Shown here: positions 18,149-27,700 of the stretch, piece by piece
Layout of the letters: every line of letters starts with the position of its first letter
How positions within the stretch are numbered: the stretch's first letter is position 1
From: Rhizobiales bacterium 62-17
GTDB taxonomy: Bacteria > Pseudomonadota > Alphaproteobacteria > Rhizobiales > Beijerinckiaceae
Assembly: GCA_001898965.1 (NCBI GenBank)
Contig: MKVW01000003.1
Span: 359,682 to 423,681, forward strand
Direction: 5' to 3'
DNA: 64,000 bases
Program-made: the position numbers and the translations under genes
Notes under the pieces: generated by a model
The model's input: only the letters and a program-made list of their open reading frames with translations
Databases searched by the model: none
What the model was told of the DNA's origin: nothing

Positions 18149-19045
18149 TTAAGGATCGCGGTGGCGAAGGGCGTTGACGATCACCGTGAACGCCGGTGAG
18201 TTCTGGCGGCGGCTTGGATAATAAAGATGATAGCCGGTGAATTTCGGCGAGAATTCATCGAGCACCAATCGCAGCCGCCCGGCGGCGATGTGATCGGCGA
18301 CAAGGTTTTCGGGTAGATAAGCGATGCCGTAACCAGCAAGAGCAGCGTCGATCATCGGGTAAGTCGTATTGAAAGTGAGCTGGCCATCGACGCGCACGCG
18401 CAGATCCTGGCCGTTTTTCTGAAACTCCCAGGCATAGAGTCCGCCGCTCGTCGTTAATCGCAGGCTCATGCAATTATGTCCGATGAGATCCTGCGGCTCC
18501 TGGGGGATGGAGCGATCGGCGAAATAGGCGGGCGAGCCGACGGCGACAAGGCGCCAGTCCGGCCCGATGCGCACCGCGATCATGTCCTTCTCCAGGCTTT
18601 CGCCCAGGCGGACACCGGCATCGAACCGATCTTCGACGATGTTGCGTAGGCCGTTATCCCGGCTCAATTCCAGTTTGATGTCGGGATAGTCGGCGAGGAC
18701 GGGCCGCAGTTTCGGCCATACCAGGGTTTCGAAGGCATGATCGGACACGGTGATGCGCACGGTGCCGGACGGTTTGTCTCGAAAGGCCATCAAAGCGGCG
18801 ATGTCGGTCTCGATGTCGGCGATGCGCGGCGACAGCGACAGGCGCAGCCGCTCGCCGGCCTCGGTCGTCGCGACATTGCGGGTGGTGCGCGTCAACAGCC
18901 GCAGGCCCATTCGAGTTTCCAGCCGCTTGATCGTGTGGCTGAGCGTCGATTGCGTCACGCCCAGTTTGGCGGCTGCGCGGGTGAAGCTGCACTCGTCGGC
19001 GACGGCCAGGAACCAAAGCAAATCGTTGAAGTTTTCCCGCGCCAT
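18149..19045 (-). CDS. LysR family transcriptional regulator
   Basis: 298 residues from ATG 19045 (AAAGGTG upstream). It has an N-terminal LysR winged helix (LLWFLAVADECSFTRAAAKLG, VTQSTLSHTIKRLETRMG, RTTRNVATTEAG) and a periplasmic-binding-like sensor (VRITVSDHAFETLVWPKLRP and onward). The pattern fits the group that controls adjacent MFS or oxidoreductase genes. It is divergent from an MFS exporter across 156 bp, which is its most likely target. Confidence 0.93.
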   Translation of the reverse strand: MARENFNDLLWFLAVADECSFTRAAAKLGVTQSTLSHTIKRLETRMGLRLLTRTTRNVATTEAGERLRLSLSPRIADIETDIAALMAFRDKPSGTVRITVSDHAFETLVWPKLRPVLADYPDIKLELSRDNGLRNIVEDRFDAGVRLGESLEKDMIAVRIGPDWRLVAVGSPAYFADRSIPQEPQDLIGHNCMSLRLTTSGGLYAWEFQKNGQDLRVRVDGQLTFNTTYPMIDAALAGYGIAYLPENLVADHIAAGRLRLVLDEFSPKFTGYHLYYPSRRQNSPAFTVIVNALRHRDP

Positions 19046-19201
19046 GCCGTCACCTTTAAAGCTGATGCCGGTCATTATTTATGGCTTGGATCGATAAGTC
19101 CAAATCAATTATTCGTTCTAATCCCATGATGGGCCCGGGACTATCTCGGTCGCGCAAGGCTGTCCGGCGCGGGCGGCCATTTTTCTGGCGCGACGGACCT
19201 C

Positions 19202-20410
19202 ATGGACACGATTTACGACGACACACTCACCGCTTCCCGCGCGGCCTCGCGGGCGGCTTGGAGCGCTATTCTTTCCATGGCGCTCTGCGTCGCCGTGCTC
19301 ATTGCCTCGGAGTTCATGCCCGTCAGCCTGTTGACGCCGATCGCCGGCGATCTTGGCATCACCGAAGGGCGGGCCGGACAGGCGATTTCGATCTCCGGAA
19401 TTTTCGCGGTTGTCACCAGCCTGTTCATCGCCGGTCTCACCCGGCGCCTCGATCGCAAGATCGTCTTGGCGTCTTTCTCGATCCTGCTCGTCGTCTCGGG
19501 CGCGGTGGTGACATTCGCGCCCAACTATGCGGTGCTGATGATCGGCCGTGCTCTGCTCGGTGTTGCCATCGGCGGTTTCTGGTCGATGTCGACGGCCATC
19601 GTCATGCGCCTGGTGCCGGAGGAGGCGGTGCCCAAGGGACTGGCGATGATCAACGCCGGCAACGCCATCGCAGCCACCGTGTCGGCGCCGCTGGGCAGTC
19701 TGCTCGGCGCCTATATCGGCTGGCGCGGCGCTTTCTTCCTTGTCGTGCCGCTGGCTCTGCTCGCCTTGGTCTGGCAGTGGCTCAGCCTGCCTGCGCTGCC
19801 GCCGCGCCGTACAGGCTCGGGCAATGTTTTCAAGCTGCTGTTGCGTTCGCAGGTGGCGCTCGGCATGGCGGCGATGTTCATGTTCTTCATGGGCCAGTTC
19901 GCGCTGTTCACCTATTTGCGGCCGTTCCTCGAAAACGTGACCGGCGTTAGCGTTTCGAGCCTGTCGGCGATCCTGCTGCTGATGGGCCTGGCTGGCGTCG
20001 CCGGCACCTGGGTCGTCGGCCTGCTGCTGCGGGCGCGTCTCTACAGCATCGTCATCGCCATCCCCTTGGCCATGACCCTTCTGGCCGTGGCGCTGATCGT
20101 TTGGGGCGCGATGCCGGTCGCTACCGCCGCCGTGCTGATCGGCTGGGGCTTTTTCGCGACGGCGGCGCCGGTGGGATGGGGCACGTGGCTCAGCCGGGTT
20201 CTGCGCGATGACGCGGAGGCGGGCGGTGGCCTTCAGGTCGCGGTCATCCAATTCGCCATCACCTTGGGCGCGGCGATCGGCGGCCTCCTGTTCGATGCGG
20301 TGGGCTGGTGGAGCCCGTTCGCCATGGCCGCCGTTCTACTGGTGGGCGCGGCGCTGTTCGCGGCCGCCGCGGCGGTGGACCATCAACGCGGGCTGAGATC
20401 CTTGAGATAA
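19202..20410 (+). CDS. MFS transporter (DHA1/AraJ-type exporter)
   Basis: 402 residues with about 12 hydrophobic segments. The A-motif variant GLTRRLDRKIVLASF lies between TM2 and TM3 and the LMIGRALLGVAIGGFWSM block marks TM4. The arrangement is that of the DHA1 drug or sugar efflux family. It starts at ATG 19202, divergent from a LysR gene. Its last 28 bases overlap the 3' end of the convergent tetR gene (20383-20410). The substrate is unknown. Confidence 0.88.
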   Translation: MDTIYDDTLTASRAASRAAWSAILSMALCVAVLIASEFMPVSLLTPIAGDLGITEGRAGQAISISGIFAVVTSLFIAGLTRRLDRKIVLASFSILLVVSGAVVTFAPNYAVLMIGRALLGVAIGGFWSMSTAIVMRLVPEEAVPKGLAMINAGNAIAATVSAPLGSLLGAYIGWRGAFFLVVPLALLALVWQWLSLPALPPRRTGSGNVFKLLLRSQVALGMAAMFMFFMGQFALFTYLRPFLENVTGVSVSSLSAILLLMGLAGVAGTWVVGLLLRARLYSIVIAIPLAMTLLAVALIVWGAMPVATAAVLIGWGFFATAAPVGWGTWLSRVLRDDAEAGGGLQVAVIQFAITLGAAIGGLLFDAVGWWSPFAMAAVLLVGAALFAAAAAVDHQRGLRSLR

Positions 20411-21015
20411 GCGCACAGCATATCGGCCACGGCGTCGGCATAGGTTTCGATGTCTTCGGCCGCGCGTGGGCTTGAGGAGAATTGCTTGCCCACTGCGCTC
20501 AATGTGGTGGTGATCACATCGGCGACGAGAATGCGTTTGGCGTCCGGCGTGTCGGGCAGGGCTTCGCGCATGAAATCTTGCATCGTGCGCGCGCCTCTCT
20601 CTTTCGCCTCGCGCGCTTCGGGCGCGTCGCGATAGAGCGGCGCGGCATCGTCGAGTGCGCCGCGTATGGCGGCCTCCTCGCATTCCGAGCGGATGAAGGC
20701 ATGCACCAAGGCGCGCAGCCGCGCCGGCGGCGGCTTGCTTGTGTCTTCCAGGATCGCGCGCAGCAGGTCGCTGGTCTGGCGCCATTCGTCGCTTTGCAGG
20801 CGGAACAGGATCGCCGCCTTGTTGGGAAAATATTGGTAGAGCGAGCCGACGCTGACGCCGGCTTTCTCAGCCACGCGAGTGGTGGTGAAGCGCTGCGCGC
20901 CCTCGCTCGTCAAAACCTGAACAGCCGCTTCCAGAACGGCGGAGATGAGGTCGGTGGAGCGCGCCTGCTTGGGCGATTTTCGCGAGGAAATAGAGGTGCT
21001 TGGGCGATCGGTCAT
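20383..21015 (-). CDS. TetR family transcriptional regulator
   Basis: 210 residues from ATG 21015. The N-terminal HTH is clear at about residues 20-65 (ISAVLEAAVQVL, RFTTTRVAEKAGVSVGSLYQ, YFPNKAAILF). The C-terminal ligand domain carries a TetR_C-like DVITTTLSAV segment. It is divergent from an O-methyltransferase gene across 97 bp that contains inverted repeats, so it probably represses that gene and itself. Its 3' end overlaps the convergent MFS gene. Confidence 0.9.
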   Translation of the reverse strand: MTDRPSTSISSRKSPKQARSTDLISAVLEAAVQVLTSEGAQRFTTTRVAEKAGVSVGSLYQYFPNKAAILFRLQSDEWRQTSDLLRAILEDTSKPPPARLRALVHAFIRSECEEAAIRGALDDAAPLYRDAPEAREAKERGARTMQDFMREALPDTPDAKRILVADVITTTLSAVGKQFSSSPRAAEDIETYADAVADMLCAYLKDLSPR

Positions 21016-21030
21016 GAGGCGGGCACGGTA

Positions 21031-21068
21031 ATGCGAATGGAAAACCTGAAGGATTATTCGTATTTTCC
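21031..21068. promoter_or_regulatory. Inverted repeats, possible TetR operator
   Basis: In the tetR/O-methyltransferase interval, ATGCGAAT (21031-21038) faces ATTCGTAT (21056-21063) with one mismatch. GGAAAA (21039-21044) faces TTTTCC (21063-21068) perfectly. The two centres do not coincide exactly, so the site is a candidate only. Confidence 0.35.
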
Positions 21069-21112
21069 GGATCGACGCAAGGCCCTGTTCGGCCCGTACC
21101 GGAGACTTCGAA

Positions 21113-21778
21113 ATGACCACCCTGACCACCACGCCGCTGGCCCCGCTGCTCGACCGGCTGTTCAGCGAAGCTGACGCCACGCAGCCGGCGATGAGCGCTT
21201 TCGTGAGCGACCTTTCGTCCGAGGAGCGGGCGCGCCTCATGCGCAGCAAAACCGACTATCTCGATCTCTACGGCCGGCTGAAAGATCTGCCGCTGCCGGT
21301 GTCGCGCGAGACGGGTGCGCTGCTGTACATGCTGGCCCGTGGCGCGCGGGCGCGTTCGATCGTCGAATTCGGCACGTCGTTTGGTATTTCGACTCTGCAT
21401 CTGGCGGCGGCGCTGCGTGACAATGGTGGCGGTCGCCTGATCACCAGTGAATTCGAACCCTCGAAGATCGCCCGTGCCCGCGACAATCTCACCGCCGGCG
21501 GCCTCATCGATCTCGTCGAAATTCGCGAAGGCGATGCGCTGCAGACGCTGAGCTTCGATCTGCCCGAGACGATCGACCTTCTGCTGCTCGATGGCGCCAA
21601 AGCGCTTTATCCCGATGTCTTGAGCCTGGTGGAAAGCCGTCTCAAGCCCGGGGCCTTCATCGTCGCCGATAATGCCGACTATTGCCCCGATTATCTCAAG
21701 CGCGTGCGTGCGCCATCAGGCGGCTACATGTCGACGGCCTTCGGCGAGGACGTGGAGCTGTCGATGCGGCTTGCCTGA
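21113..21778 (+). CDS. SAM-dependent O-methyltransferase (COG4122-like)
   Basis: 221 residues. The class I SAM fold is marked by SIVEFGTSFGISTLHLAAAL (motif I), LITSEFEPSKIARARDNL (motif II) and the metal/active-site strand IDLLLLDGAKALYPDVLSLV. This is the layout of catechol-type O-methyltransferases. The C-terminal ADNADYCPDYLKRVR replaces the usual DN block closely. It is divergent from a tetR gene. The acceptor is unknown. Confidence 0.88.
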   Translation: MTTLTTTPLAPLLDRLFSEADATQPAMSAFVSDLSSEERARLMRSKTDYLDLYGRLKDLPLPVSRETGALLYMLARGARARSIVEFGTSFGISTLHLAAALRDNGGGRLITSEFEPSKIARARDNLTAGGLIDLVEIREGDALQTLSFDLPETIDLLLLDGAKALYPDVLSLVESRLKPGAFIVADNADYCPDYLKRVRAPSGGYMSTAFGEDVELSMRLA

Positions 21779-21909
21779 TCTCGTCTCTTAAACTCACCGC
21801 TGCCCGGCAGCCGTAAGCGTTCACGTCAACCAACGCATTGACCGACCTCGTTCGGCAGTGCGTTGGCTTATCCGGCGCACTCCATCGAGGATCTTTTTGG
21901 AGTGCAGAC

Positions 21910-23097
21910 ATGTCTGCGATTGTTCAGCCCAATCTTGCTTATCGTCACGTTCTCGTTCTGACAGGGGCATTGTTTCTCTCTTATCTTGCGGTGGCGATGT
22001 CGCTGCCGGCTGTGTCGCTCTTCGTCGTCAACGATCTCAATCTGAGCAATGCCTATGGCGGCTTGGCCGTCGGTATTGCCTTTCTGTCGACGATCATCAC
22101 GCGCGGCCAGGCCGGCGCGTTCACCGATAAACTCGGCGGTAAGCTCGTCATGCAACGCGGCCTCGTTCTCTATGCGGTCGCAGGCCTGATCTGCCTGCTC
22201 GCCGGCTTGCCGCAACTGCCCGTCACTGGACGTTATGCCGTGCTGATCGTCGGGCGTCTGCTGCTGGGCTTAGGCGAAAGTTTCGCCATGGTGGCCATGG
22301 TCGGTTGGGCAATCGGCCTCATGGGCCATGGGCGCTCCGGCCAGGTGCTCTCGCTCGTCGGCATGGGCATGTATGGCGCTTTCGCCGCCGGTGGTCCGCT
22401 GGGCCTGGCCTTGCTCGACCACATCGGCTTTGCCGGTTTGATGATGGTGTGCACGGCCTTGCCCCTGGTCGGGCTGATCGGCATCCATTGGTTGCCGGCG
22501 GTGGCGCCGCAGGCGGGTCAGCGCGAACCGTTCTGGCGGATCATCGGCCGCATCTGGCGTGCCGGTGCCGCCGTCAGCCTGCAAGGCGTCGGCTTCGCGG
22601 CACTGGGCGCTTTCTTCGCGCTCTATGTGATGAGCCATGGCTGGCCCTATGCCGGGCTCGGCCTCACCTTCTTCGGTGTCGGTTTCGTCGGCATGCGCTT
22701 GCTCTGCGGCCACTTGCCCGATCGCATCGGCGGCACCCGCGTCGCCGCCGTCTCGCTCGCGGTGGAAGCCTGCGGCCAGTATCTGCTCTGGCTGGCGCCC
22801 GGGCCGGAGCTGGCGCTCGTCGGTGCTTTGCTGACTGGGCTTGGTTGTTCGATGGTGTTTCCGTCGATGGGCTCGGAAGTCGTCAAGCAAGTGCCGCCGC
22901 ATCTGCGCGGCACGGCGGTCGGCGGCTTCGCCGCCTTCCAGGATCTCGCCTATGGCGCGACCGGGCCGGTGGTGGGCGTGCTGGCGGATTATTCCGGCTA
23001 TTCGAGCGTGTTCCTGATCGGCGGTCTGGCGGCGACACTGGGCGTGTGGTTGGCGCTGGGGGTGCGCAGATCGATGGCGCAGCCGCAACAGGCCTGA
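21910..23097 (+). CDS. MFS transporter (YhhS/YfcJ-like)
   Basis: 395 residues from ATG 21910 (GGAG eight bases upstream). About 12 hydrophobic segments are visible, with the motif-A region GQAGAFTDKLGGKLVMQRG after TM2 and GRLLLGLGESFAMVAMVGWA in TM4, as in the YhhS/YfcJ group. The 3' part (SMVFPSMGSEVVKQVPPHLR to about residue 360) has a decayed duplicate at 24421-24640, beyond the RES/Xre pair. A palindrome repeat follows the stop. Substrate unknown; it may be an exporter of small organic compounds. Confidence 0.88.
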   Translation: MSAIVQPNLAYRHVLVLTGALFLSYLAVAMSLPAVSLFVVNDLNLSNAYGGLAVGIAFLSTIITRGQAGAFTDKLGGKLVMQRGLVLYAVAGLICLLAGLPQLPVTGRYAVLIVGRLLLGLGESFAMVAMVGWAIGLMGHGRSGQVLSLVGMGMYGAFAAGGPLGLALLDHIGFAGLMMVCTALPLVGLIGIHWLPAVAPQAGQREPFWRIIGRIWRAGAAVSLQGVGFAALGAFFALYVMSHGWPYAGLGLTFFGVGFVGMRLLCGHLPDRIGGTRVAAVSLAVEACGQYLLWLAPGPELALVGALLTGLGCSMVFPSMGSEVVKQVPPHLRGTAVGGFAAFQDLAYGATGPVVGVLADYSGYSSVFLIGGLAATLGVWLALGVRRSMAQPQQA

Positions 23098-23129
23098 CGC
23101 CAGAGGGGCAACACCACGCATGAGCCTTT

Positions 23130-23163
23130 GCAAGATCACGTTTCGGAAGAAACGTGATTTTGC
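23130..23163. repeat. Dispersed palindrome, copy 3
   Basis: GCAAGATCACGTTTC-GGAA-GAAACGTGATTTTGC shares the core of the copies at 2605 and 15796. It sits between the convergent stops of the MFS gene and the RES toxin and touches the toxin stop. A stem of this strength could serve as a terminator for both. Confidence 0.75.
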
Positions 23164-23940
23164 TTAAGCGCGTTTGCGCTCCCAATTCAGAGCGGCAATG
23201 CGCTGATCGGCGGCGAAAGCGTCGCGCGGAAATTCCAGCGCCTGTTGCGGAAACTCGCACAGGGCTTGGACGCCCGACGTGTTCAGGCGAATTCGCCATG
23301 TCTGGCGGCTGACCGGAGCGGCTTGAGAAAATGTCCGGCACGTCAGGATCGCCAGATTGTGCCCTCGGGCGGGGTCGCGCACCGACTGGTAGCGGATGAC
23401 ATCGGCATCGGCTGTTCTGGCGGCATCGGCGAAAGCCTGGCAGCCTGCGTAATCGATGGGATCGGTCCAGATCGCGGCGTCGGCCGCCAGGGGCGCGCTG
23501 GTCAGATCGAGAAGACGGGCCGTGGAGATGCCGGCGGAAAACGCGGTGTATTCGGCGGCGTTGGAGGGCCAGGGCGTGGCGGGGGACTCGGCGAAGAACA
23601 ACAGCCGGTAGAAAGCCATTTCGGCCACGGCCGTCGGGGCGCTCTCCGAAGCATAATAAAGACCGGGCGTGCGCCCGGCGCGCCGGAAGCGCGAGCCGCG
23701 TGGGTAGGGGGCGCCGTAGCGGAAGGGCGTTGCCAGCAGGAAGTCGAGGTGCCGGCAGTCCAGGGGGATCGCCGGCTTGGTTGCTTCGATCAAATCCTCA
23801 AGCAGAGCCTGCTCGGCGAGCGTATCGGTCAGCTTCAGCGTGGAGACGCGGTGCTGCGCCTCGACGAGCCGCCAGCACACACCCTCGAAGCTGCGAAACT
23901 CAGACGAGAGCGCGACGCGCGTCCAGATAGCCGATGACAT
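23164..23940 (-). CDS. RES-domain toxin (NAD+ phosphorylase type)
   Basis: 258 residues. The RES fold is recognised from WRLVEAQH (Arg24), PFRYGAPYPRGSRFRRAG, the GLYYASESAPTAVAEMAFYR block (Tyr, Ser-Glu and Glu residues) and the C-terminal LNTSGVQALCEFP. RES toxins such as MbcT and ParT degrade or transfer NAD+. It overlaps its antitoxin gene by 41 bases (23900-23940), which couples their translation. RES toxin function is inferred from family and partner. Confidence 0.9.
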   Translation of the reverse strand: MSSAIWTRVALSSEFRSFEGVCWRLVEAQHRVSTLKLTDTLAEQALLEDLIEATKPAIPLDCRHLDFLLATPFRYGAPYPRGSRFRRAGRTPGLYYASESAPTAVAEMAFYRLLFFAESPATPWPSNAAEYTAFSAGISTARLLDLTSAPLAADAAIWTDPIDYAGCQAFADAARTADADVIRYQSVRDPARGHNLAILTCRTFSQAAPVSRQTWRIRLNTSGVQALCEFPQQALEFPRDAFAADQRIAALNWERKRA

Positions 23941-24283
23941 CGATGAGTCCGCTGATGGTTTGCACTTTCTCGATCGGCCGGGCGTCGAGGGCGGTGTTGG
24001 GATTGGTCAGCCAGCGCGCGGCCACCTGCGTGTCGCCGCCAACGATGGAATCGAGCGAGCGAAACAGGCGCACGAAAAGGACGGCCAGCTCGAAGGGCTT
24101 CGTGCCCGGCTCAAGCCCAAACTCGCCGCGCTTCATGCGCGACACCGTCGCCTCGCTGACACCGATGACAAGCGCCAGGATGCGGGCGGTGACATCCAAC
24201 TGATCCGCCGCCCGGACAACGGCCCGCGTGATGACGCCACCGGCTTCCGGGGTCGCGGTGGGCGAGAGGCCAGGGGTGGGCAT
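23900..24283 (-). CDS. MbcA/ParS/Xre-type antitoxin (DUF2384)
   Basis: 127 residues from ATG 24283 (AAAGGA six bases upstream), not from an upstream in-frame ATG. Residues 33-55 form an Xre-like HTH (ARILALVIGVSEATVSRMKR). Residues 68-125 are the DUF2384 toxin-binding domain, ending in the typical NTALDARPIEKV..GLIDVIGYLDARR. It neutralises the RES toxin and probably represses the operon at the AT-rich region just upstream. Confidence 0.92.
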   Translation of the reverse strand: MPTPGLSPTATPEAGGVITRAVVRAADQLDVTARILALVIGVSEATVSRMKRGEFGLEPGTKPFELAVLFVRLFRSLDSIVGGDTQVAARWLTNPNTALDARPIEKVQTISGLIDVIGYLDARRALV

Positions 24284-24345
24284 GGCAAATCCTTTCTTTG
24301 GAAAGAATATGCTAATTAAATACCTAAGGAAAGGAAAATCATGTG
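24284..24345 (-). promoter_or_regulatory. AT-rich promoter/operator region of the RES/Xre pair
   Basis: This 60-base stretch upstream of the antitoxin is much richer in A+T than its surroundings (minus strand CTTAGGTATTTAATTAGCAT). It contains GGAAAG/CTTTCC inverted half-sites flanking the AT core. Its position and composition suit the autoregulated promoter of an Xre antitoxin. No exact -35/-10 pair is claimed. Confidence 0.45.
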
Positions 24346-24420
24346 GGCGCTTGAGGCGACCTCTTGCTACCAAACGGCGTCATTGCGGGAACATTGAGTT
24401 GATTTTACTGCGGAATTTAT

Positions 24421-24640
24421 GCCTGGAGCCTGGATATTCTTGTGATCCCTTGGCCGGGTGCCTTGCCGGGGCTTGGGGTGCTCGATGGTGGTTTCCGGCC
24501 ATTGGGCTCGGAAGTCGTCAAGCAAGGCGCCGCTGCGGCTGCGTGGCACAGCGGCGGCCGCCTTCCAGAATCTCGCTAATGGGGCGATGGGCCGGTGATC
24601 GGTGTGCTGGCGGATTGCTTAGGTTATCCGATCACCGGCT
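24421..24640 (+). pseudogene. Decayed duplicate of the MFS gene 3' region
   Basis: The DNA matches part of the MFS gene at about 22780-23005. A 24-base exact match begins at 24503 and at 22868 (TGGGCTCGGAAGTCGTCA and onward). Further matches include CCGCCTTCCAG and GTGCTGGCGGATT. Single-base indels and substitutions break the frame, so nothing is translated from it. The copy lies 1635 bases downstream of its source, on the other side of the RES/Xre pair. This suggests that the pair arrived with, or was followed by, a local duplication. Confidence 0.85.
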
Positions 24641-24710
24641 GTGAGGCTCGGGGTATGGATGGCGGTGAGTGTGCATCGACGCCGCCGTACAGCCGCAAGA
24701 GGCATGACAT

Positions 24711-24740
24711 GAAAAAGGGCGGCCTGATAAGGCTGCCCTT
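24711..24740 (-). terminator. Intrinsic terminator of the SIR2-STAND gene
   Basis: On the minus strand AAGGGCAGCC-TTATCA-GGCCGCCCTT forms a 10-bp stem with one mismatch, followed by a T-run (TTTTTC). It lies 50 bases after the stop of the SIR2-STAND gene. Confidence 0.7.
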
Positions 24741-24790
24741 GTCCTTCCGGGTTATGGTCCGCAGGCACATCCCTCTGTCACGTCGGGCCG

Positions 24791-27700
24791 CTACGCAGAG
24801 GTCGTGGCGGTGCGAGCAGGGTCTGCAAGTTGGGGAACAGCAGTCATCGCGGCAACTCGGCCAGGCTTCATGTCAATGGCGACAGGTCCCGATCTCGTGA
24901 AACGGATATGAAAGTTCATCTCGGATCCGAAGGTGAGAGACGGCCAATCATCCGGAGATGCTTGATCATGTCGACCATAAATGTCTTTAGGATAGGCTGT
25001 AGATTTCACAAATAAATAGTTGAGCTCTTGCTTGCAGACAATACCACTATAACGTCCGAGCATTTTCGAAACTAGTGAATCCTGACGTGGAATAGAAGAT
25101 CTCCACTCTTCAGGCGCATGCTTGTCGATGTCGACGAAGAGGTCAGCGGCATCAGAGGCTGATCCCATAAGAAATAGGAACTGAGCATGCAGGTGACGAG
25201 ATTCAAAGTTATGATCACCTTTGCTGTAGCTGCGAGCCAAATGCCCTTTAATAAGGTTGCGATCTCCTCCGGTAGATAGAAGTAGCTTAGACACCTCAAA
25301 GTGTAATTGCTTGTCGTCTGGAAGTCGCTCTAGTGCCGATGTGAATATCTGTCCAGCTTTCTCTGTTCTGCCACGTGATGCGTAGGCATTAGCAAGTCGG
25401 ATGGCGACTCCTGAACCCTTAGCGCCAAGTGCGAAAGCACGCTCCAACGCATGCAACGCTCGGTCGGGTTGATCCAAAACCTCATGGAAACGCGCTTCGA
25501 CTTGTTGGAGCTCTGGACTTTCAGGAACGATCTGGCGTGAACGTGCAAGCTGATCTTCGGCCAATTTCACTTGAGTAGCGAAATAGGCAACATCGTGCTC
25601 TTTACTTGCGTCGTTCAAGCTTTCGCTCAGAGTCTCTATCTCATCGATCAGCAACTTGCAGCGACTTGTTGTGACAATTGAGTTCTTTGGTGAGCCCATC
25701 TCGTCAAGGCGTTCGCGTGCTTGCTGTCGGTATTGCGCTTTAAGTGCTGGGTTTTGTTCCCCATGTGCTCGTCGCCGAGCTACCTCGACTTGAGTATGGA
25801 TGATCGAACTCGACTTTGGAGAGAGTTCTCGGGCACGTCGAGCGAGATTCTCTGCTTCTACAAGCGATCCACGACGGTGATGCATTTCGAAGATTGCCCA
25901 GTGTTGTAAGATATGAGCTTGTTGAGGAAGCGCCGTAACTGCTGCTCTATAAATTGCTCGTCCAGCATCGACGTCTGATAAATCCTCACTTAATTTGCGA
26001 CCACGTACAATATCTTGGAGCACTTGGTTATCGGTTGAATAACCGGGATCAAGCCCGTTGATAATGCGGGTAAGCTGAGTGACTTTTTCCTCGTCAGTTG
26101 AGCAAGCGCTTCTAAATACGAATTGTGCAACGCGCGAATGGCGAGCTCGATACTGGTAATCTCCGGTGTAAGGATCTCGTAGTGTCATGACTACGTTCTC
26201 CAGTGGAGCGAAGAAATCGCGCTCATAGTCCTCGAAACGAATACCGGATATGCGCGATATCGTGCCAGCTCGCACTGGCACGGCAAATTGGTTCATGGTG
26301 GCTATGTCGAGGTAAAGGCGCTGCGCTTGTCCTGGAACAATTCGTTGATATTCTTCGAAGACGATTTCTTCGAACCGTTTGCCCTGTGTCGCCTCGTGCA
26401 AGGCGACAAGTAGCTGGCGTTCAGCCCGCTGCTGAAAAGCCTGCACTTGTTCGGCTCGCGTCATGTCGGCTAGCAATCCTAACGACTTGTGTCGCTCCAA
26501 TAGATCAATAAGACGCTCGATCTCGCTGGTAGAAAGGTTTGCGATACGTAATTCAGTTGGAGCGAATGGTTTAAGAGGTGCACAGTAGATATTCCACTCG
26601 CTATCACGCTCGGCGCCTACTATGGTGAGTGGTACTTTATGGGTTTTTGCTAGGTTAAGCGCGGTTACGATCTGGTCTGCATATAGAGCGATACGGTCGA
26701 CGAATAGGAAAATGCGCCGCCCGGTAAGTTCGTAGAGCTCGATCAAGCGTTCGCCAGCAAGTTTTCCACCCGGCTCCAACCAGAGCGTTAGAGCGTCAAA
26801 AACTGTGGCCGAATCCCAGGCTGCCCGTTTAAGAGCGATCGTTTTGCCGGCACCTCCTGGCCCACGTAGGACGAAAAGACGGGCATCAGTGGAACTAGGT
26901 GCTTCGTCCGTGACAGCTTTGAATACGAGGTCGCCGGTTAGCCTACGTTCGGCATCGAGACGCTGGATGATGGCGCCCCAACCAGTGTCGAAACCTTCGT
27001 AGAACTTCTTTGGATCCTGGCTAGAGTGCGGCAGATCTTGGTGTAAAAATGTAAAGTCTCGTTCTAATGCTGATCGGAGCTGCGGTGTTTCGGACGATTG
27101 GACTCTATAAAGGTGTCGTATCGGTAATTCTTTGACTTCTGTGGTGACAGAAAGGGAACGAAGAGGAGGGGCAAAGGCATGGTCAAGCGCCTTCATGAAC
27201 TCGCCGAAACGGGCGTTGATGACGCTCACGTTCATACTCCCCCAGTAAGCAATTTCGTGCTCGGGGAGATTGGGGACGACAAGGTAGTATCGGGGGCGAT
27301 TACCCAGTCCGACAAAGCGATGTACTAGTTTGCGAATATGGCCGTCGGCCATTCGATACCCGCAAAAGACAATAGGGCTCTCTCGCGCTCGATCTTCTAA
27401 GCGAGCAAAGAGGCGTGAGCGGCCGTTCATGTAGCGGTCATAATGTTCATGCGAAAGGACGGGTGGTAGCGCAGGATCATGAAATTGTTCAAGGCACCCG
27501 TGAAGTTTTAGGTACTCCACGGGAGCAGTTACAGCCTGCATTCGCTGCTCAACGGGTTCGGTATCGCGAACGAATGTGACTAGGTTCTGTAAACGGCTAT
27601 TTGTTGCCGCGTAGGCGCGCTCAAGAAGCAAGTCGTAGTTAGTAGTTGCGATAGTTCGCCAGCGAAATGTAGGCAGTAATTTGTGCGCATCAGAAGGCTC

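Noticed and set aside
24300..24420. A further small gene upstream of the antitoxin
   Set aside because: Only short frames without ribosome-binding sites. The AT-rich sequence is better explained as the toxin-antitoxin promoter.
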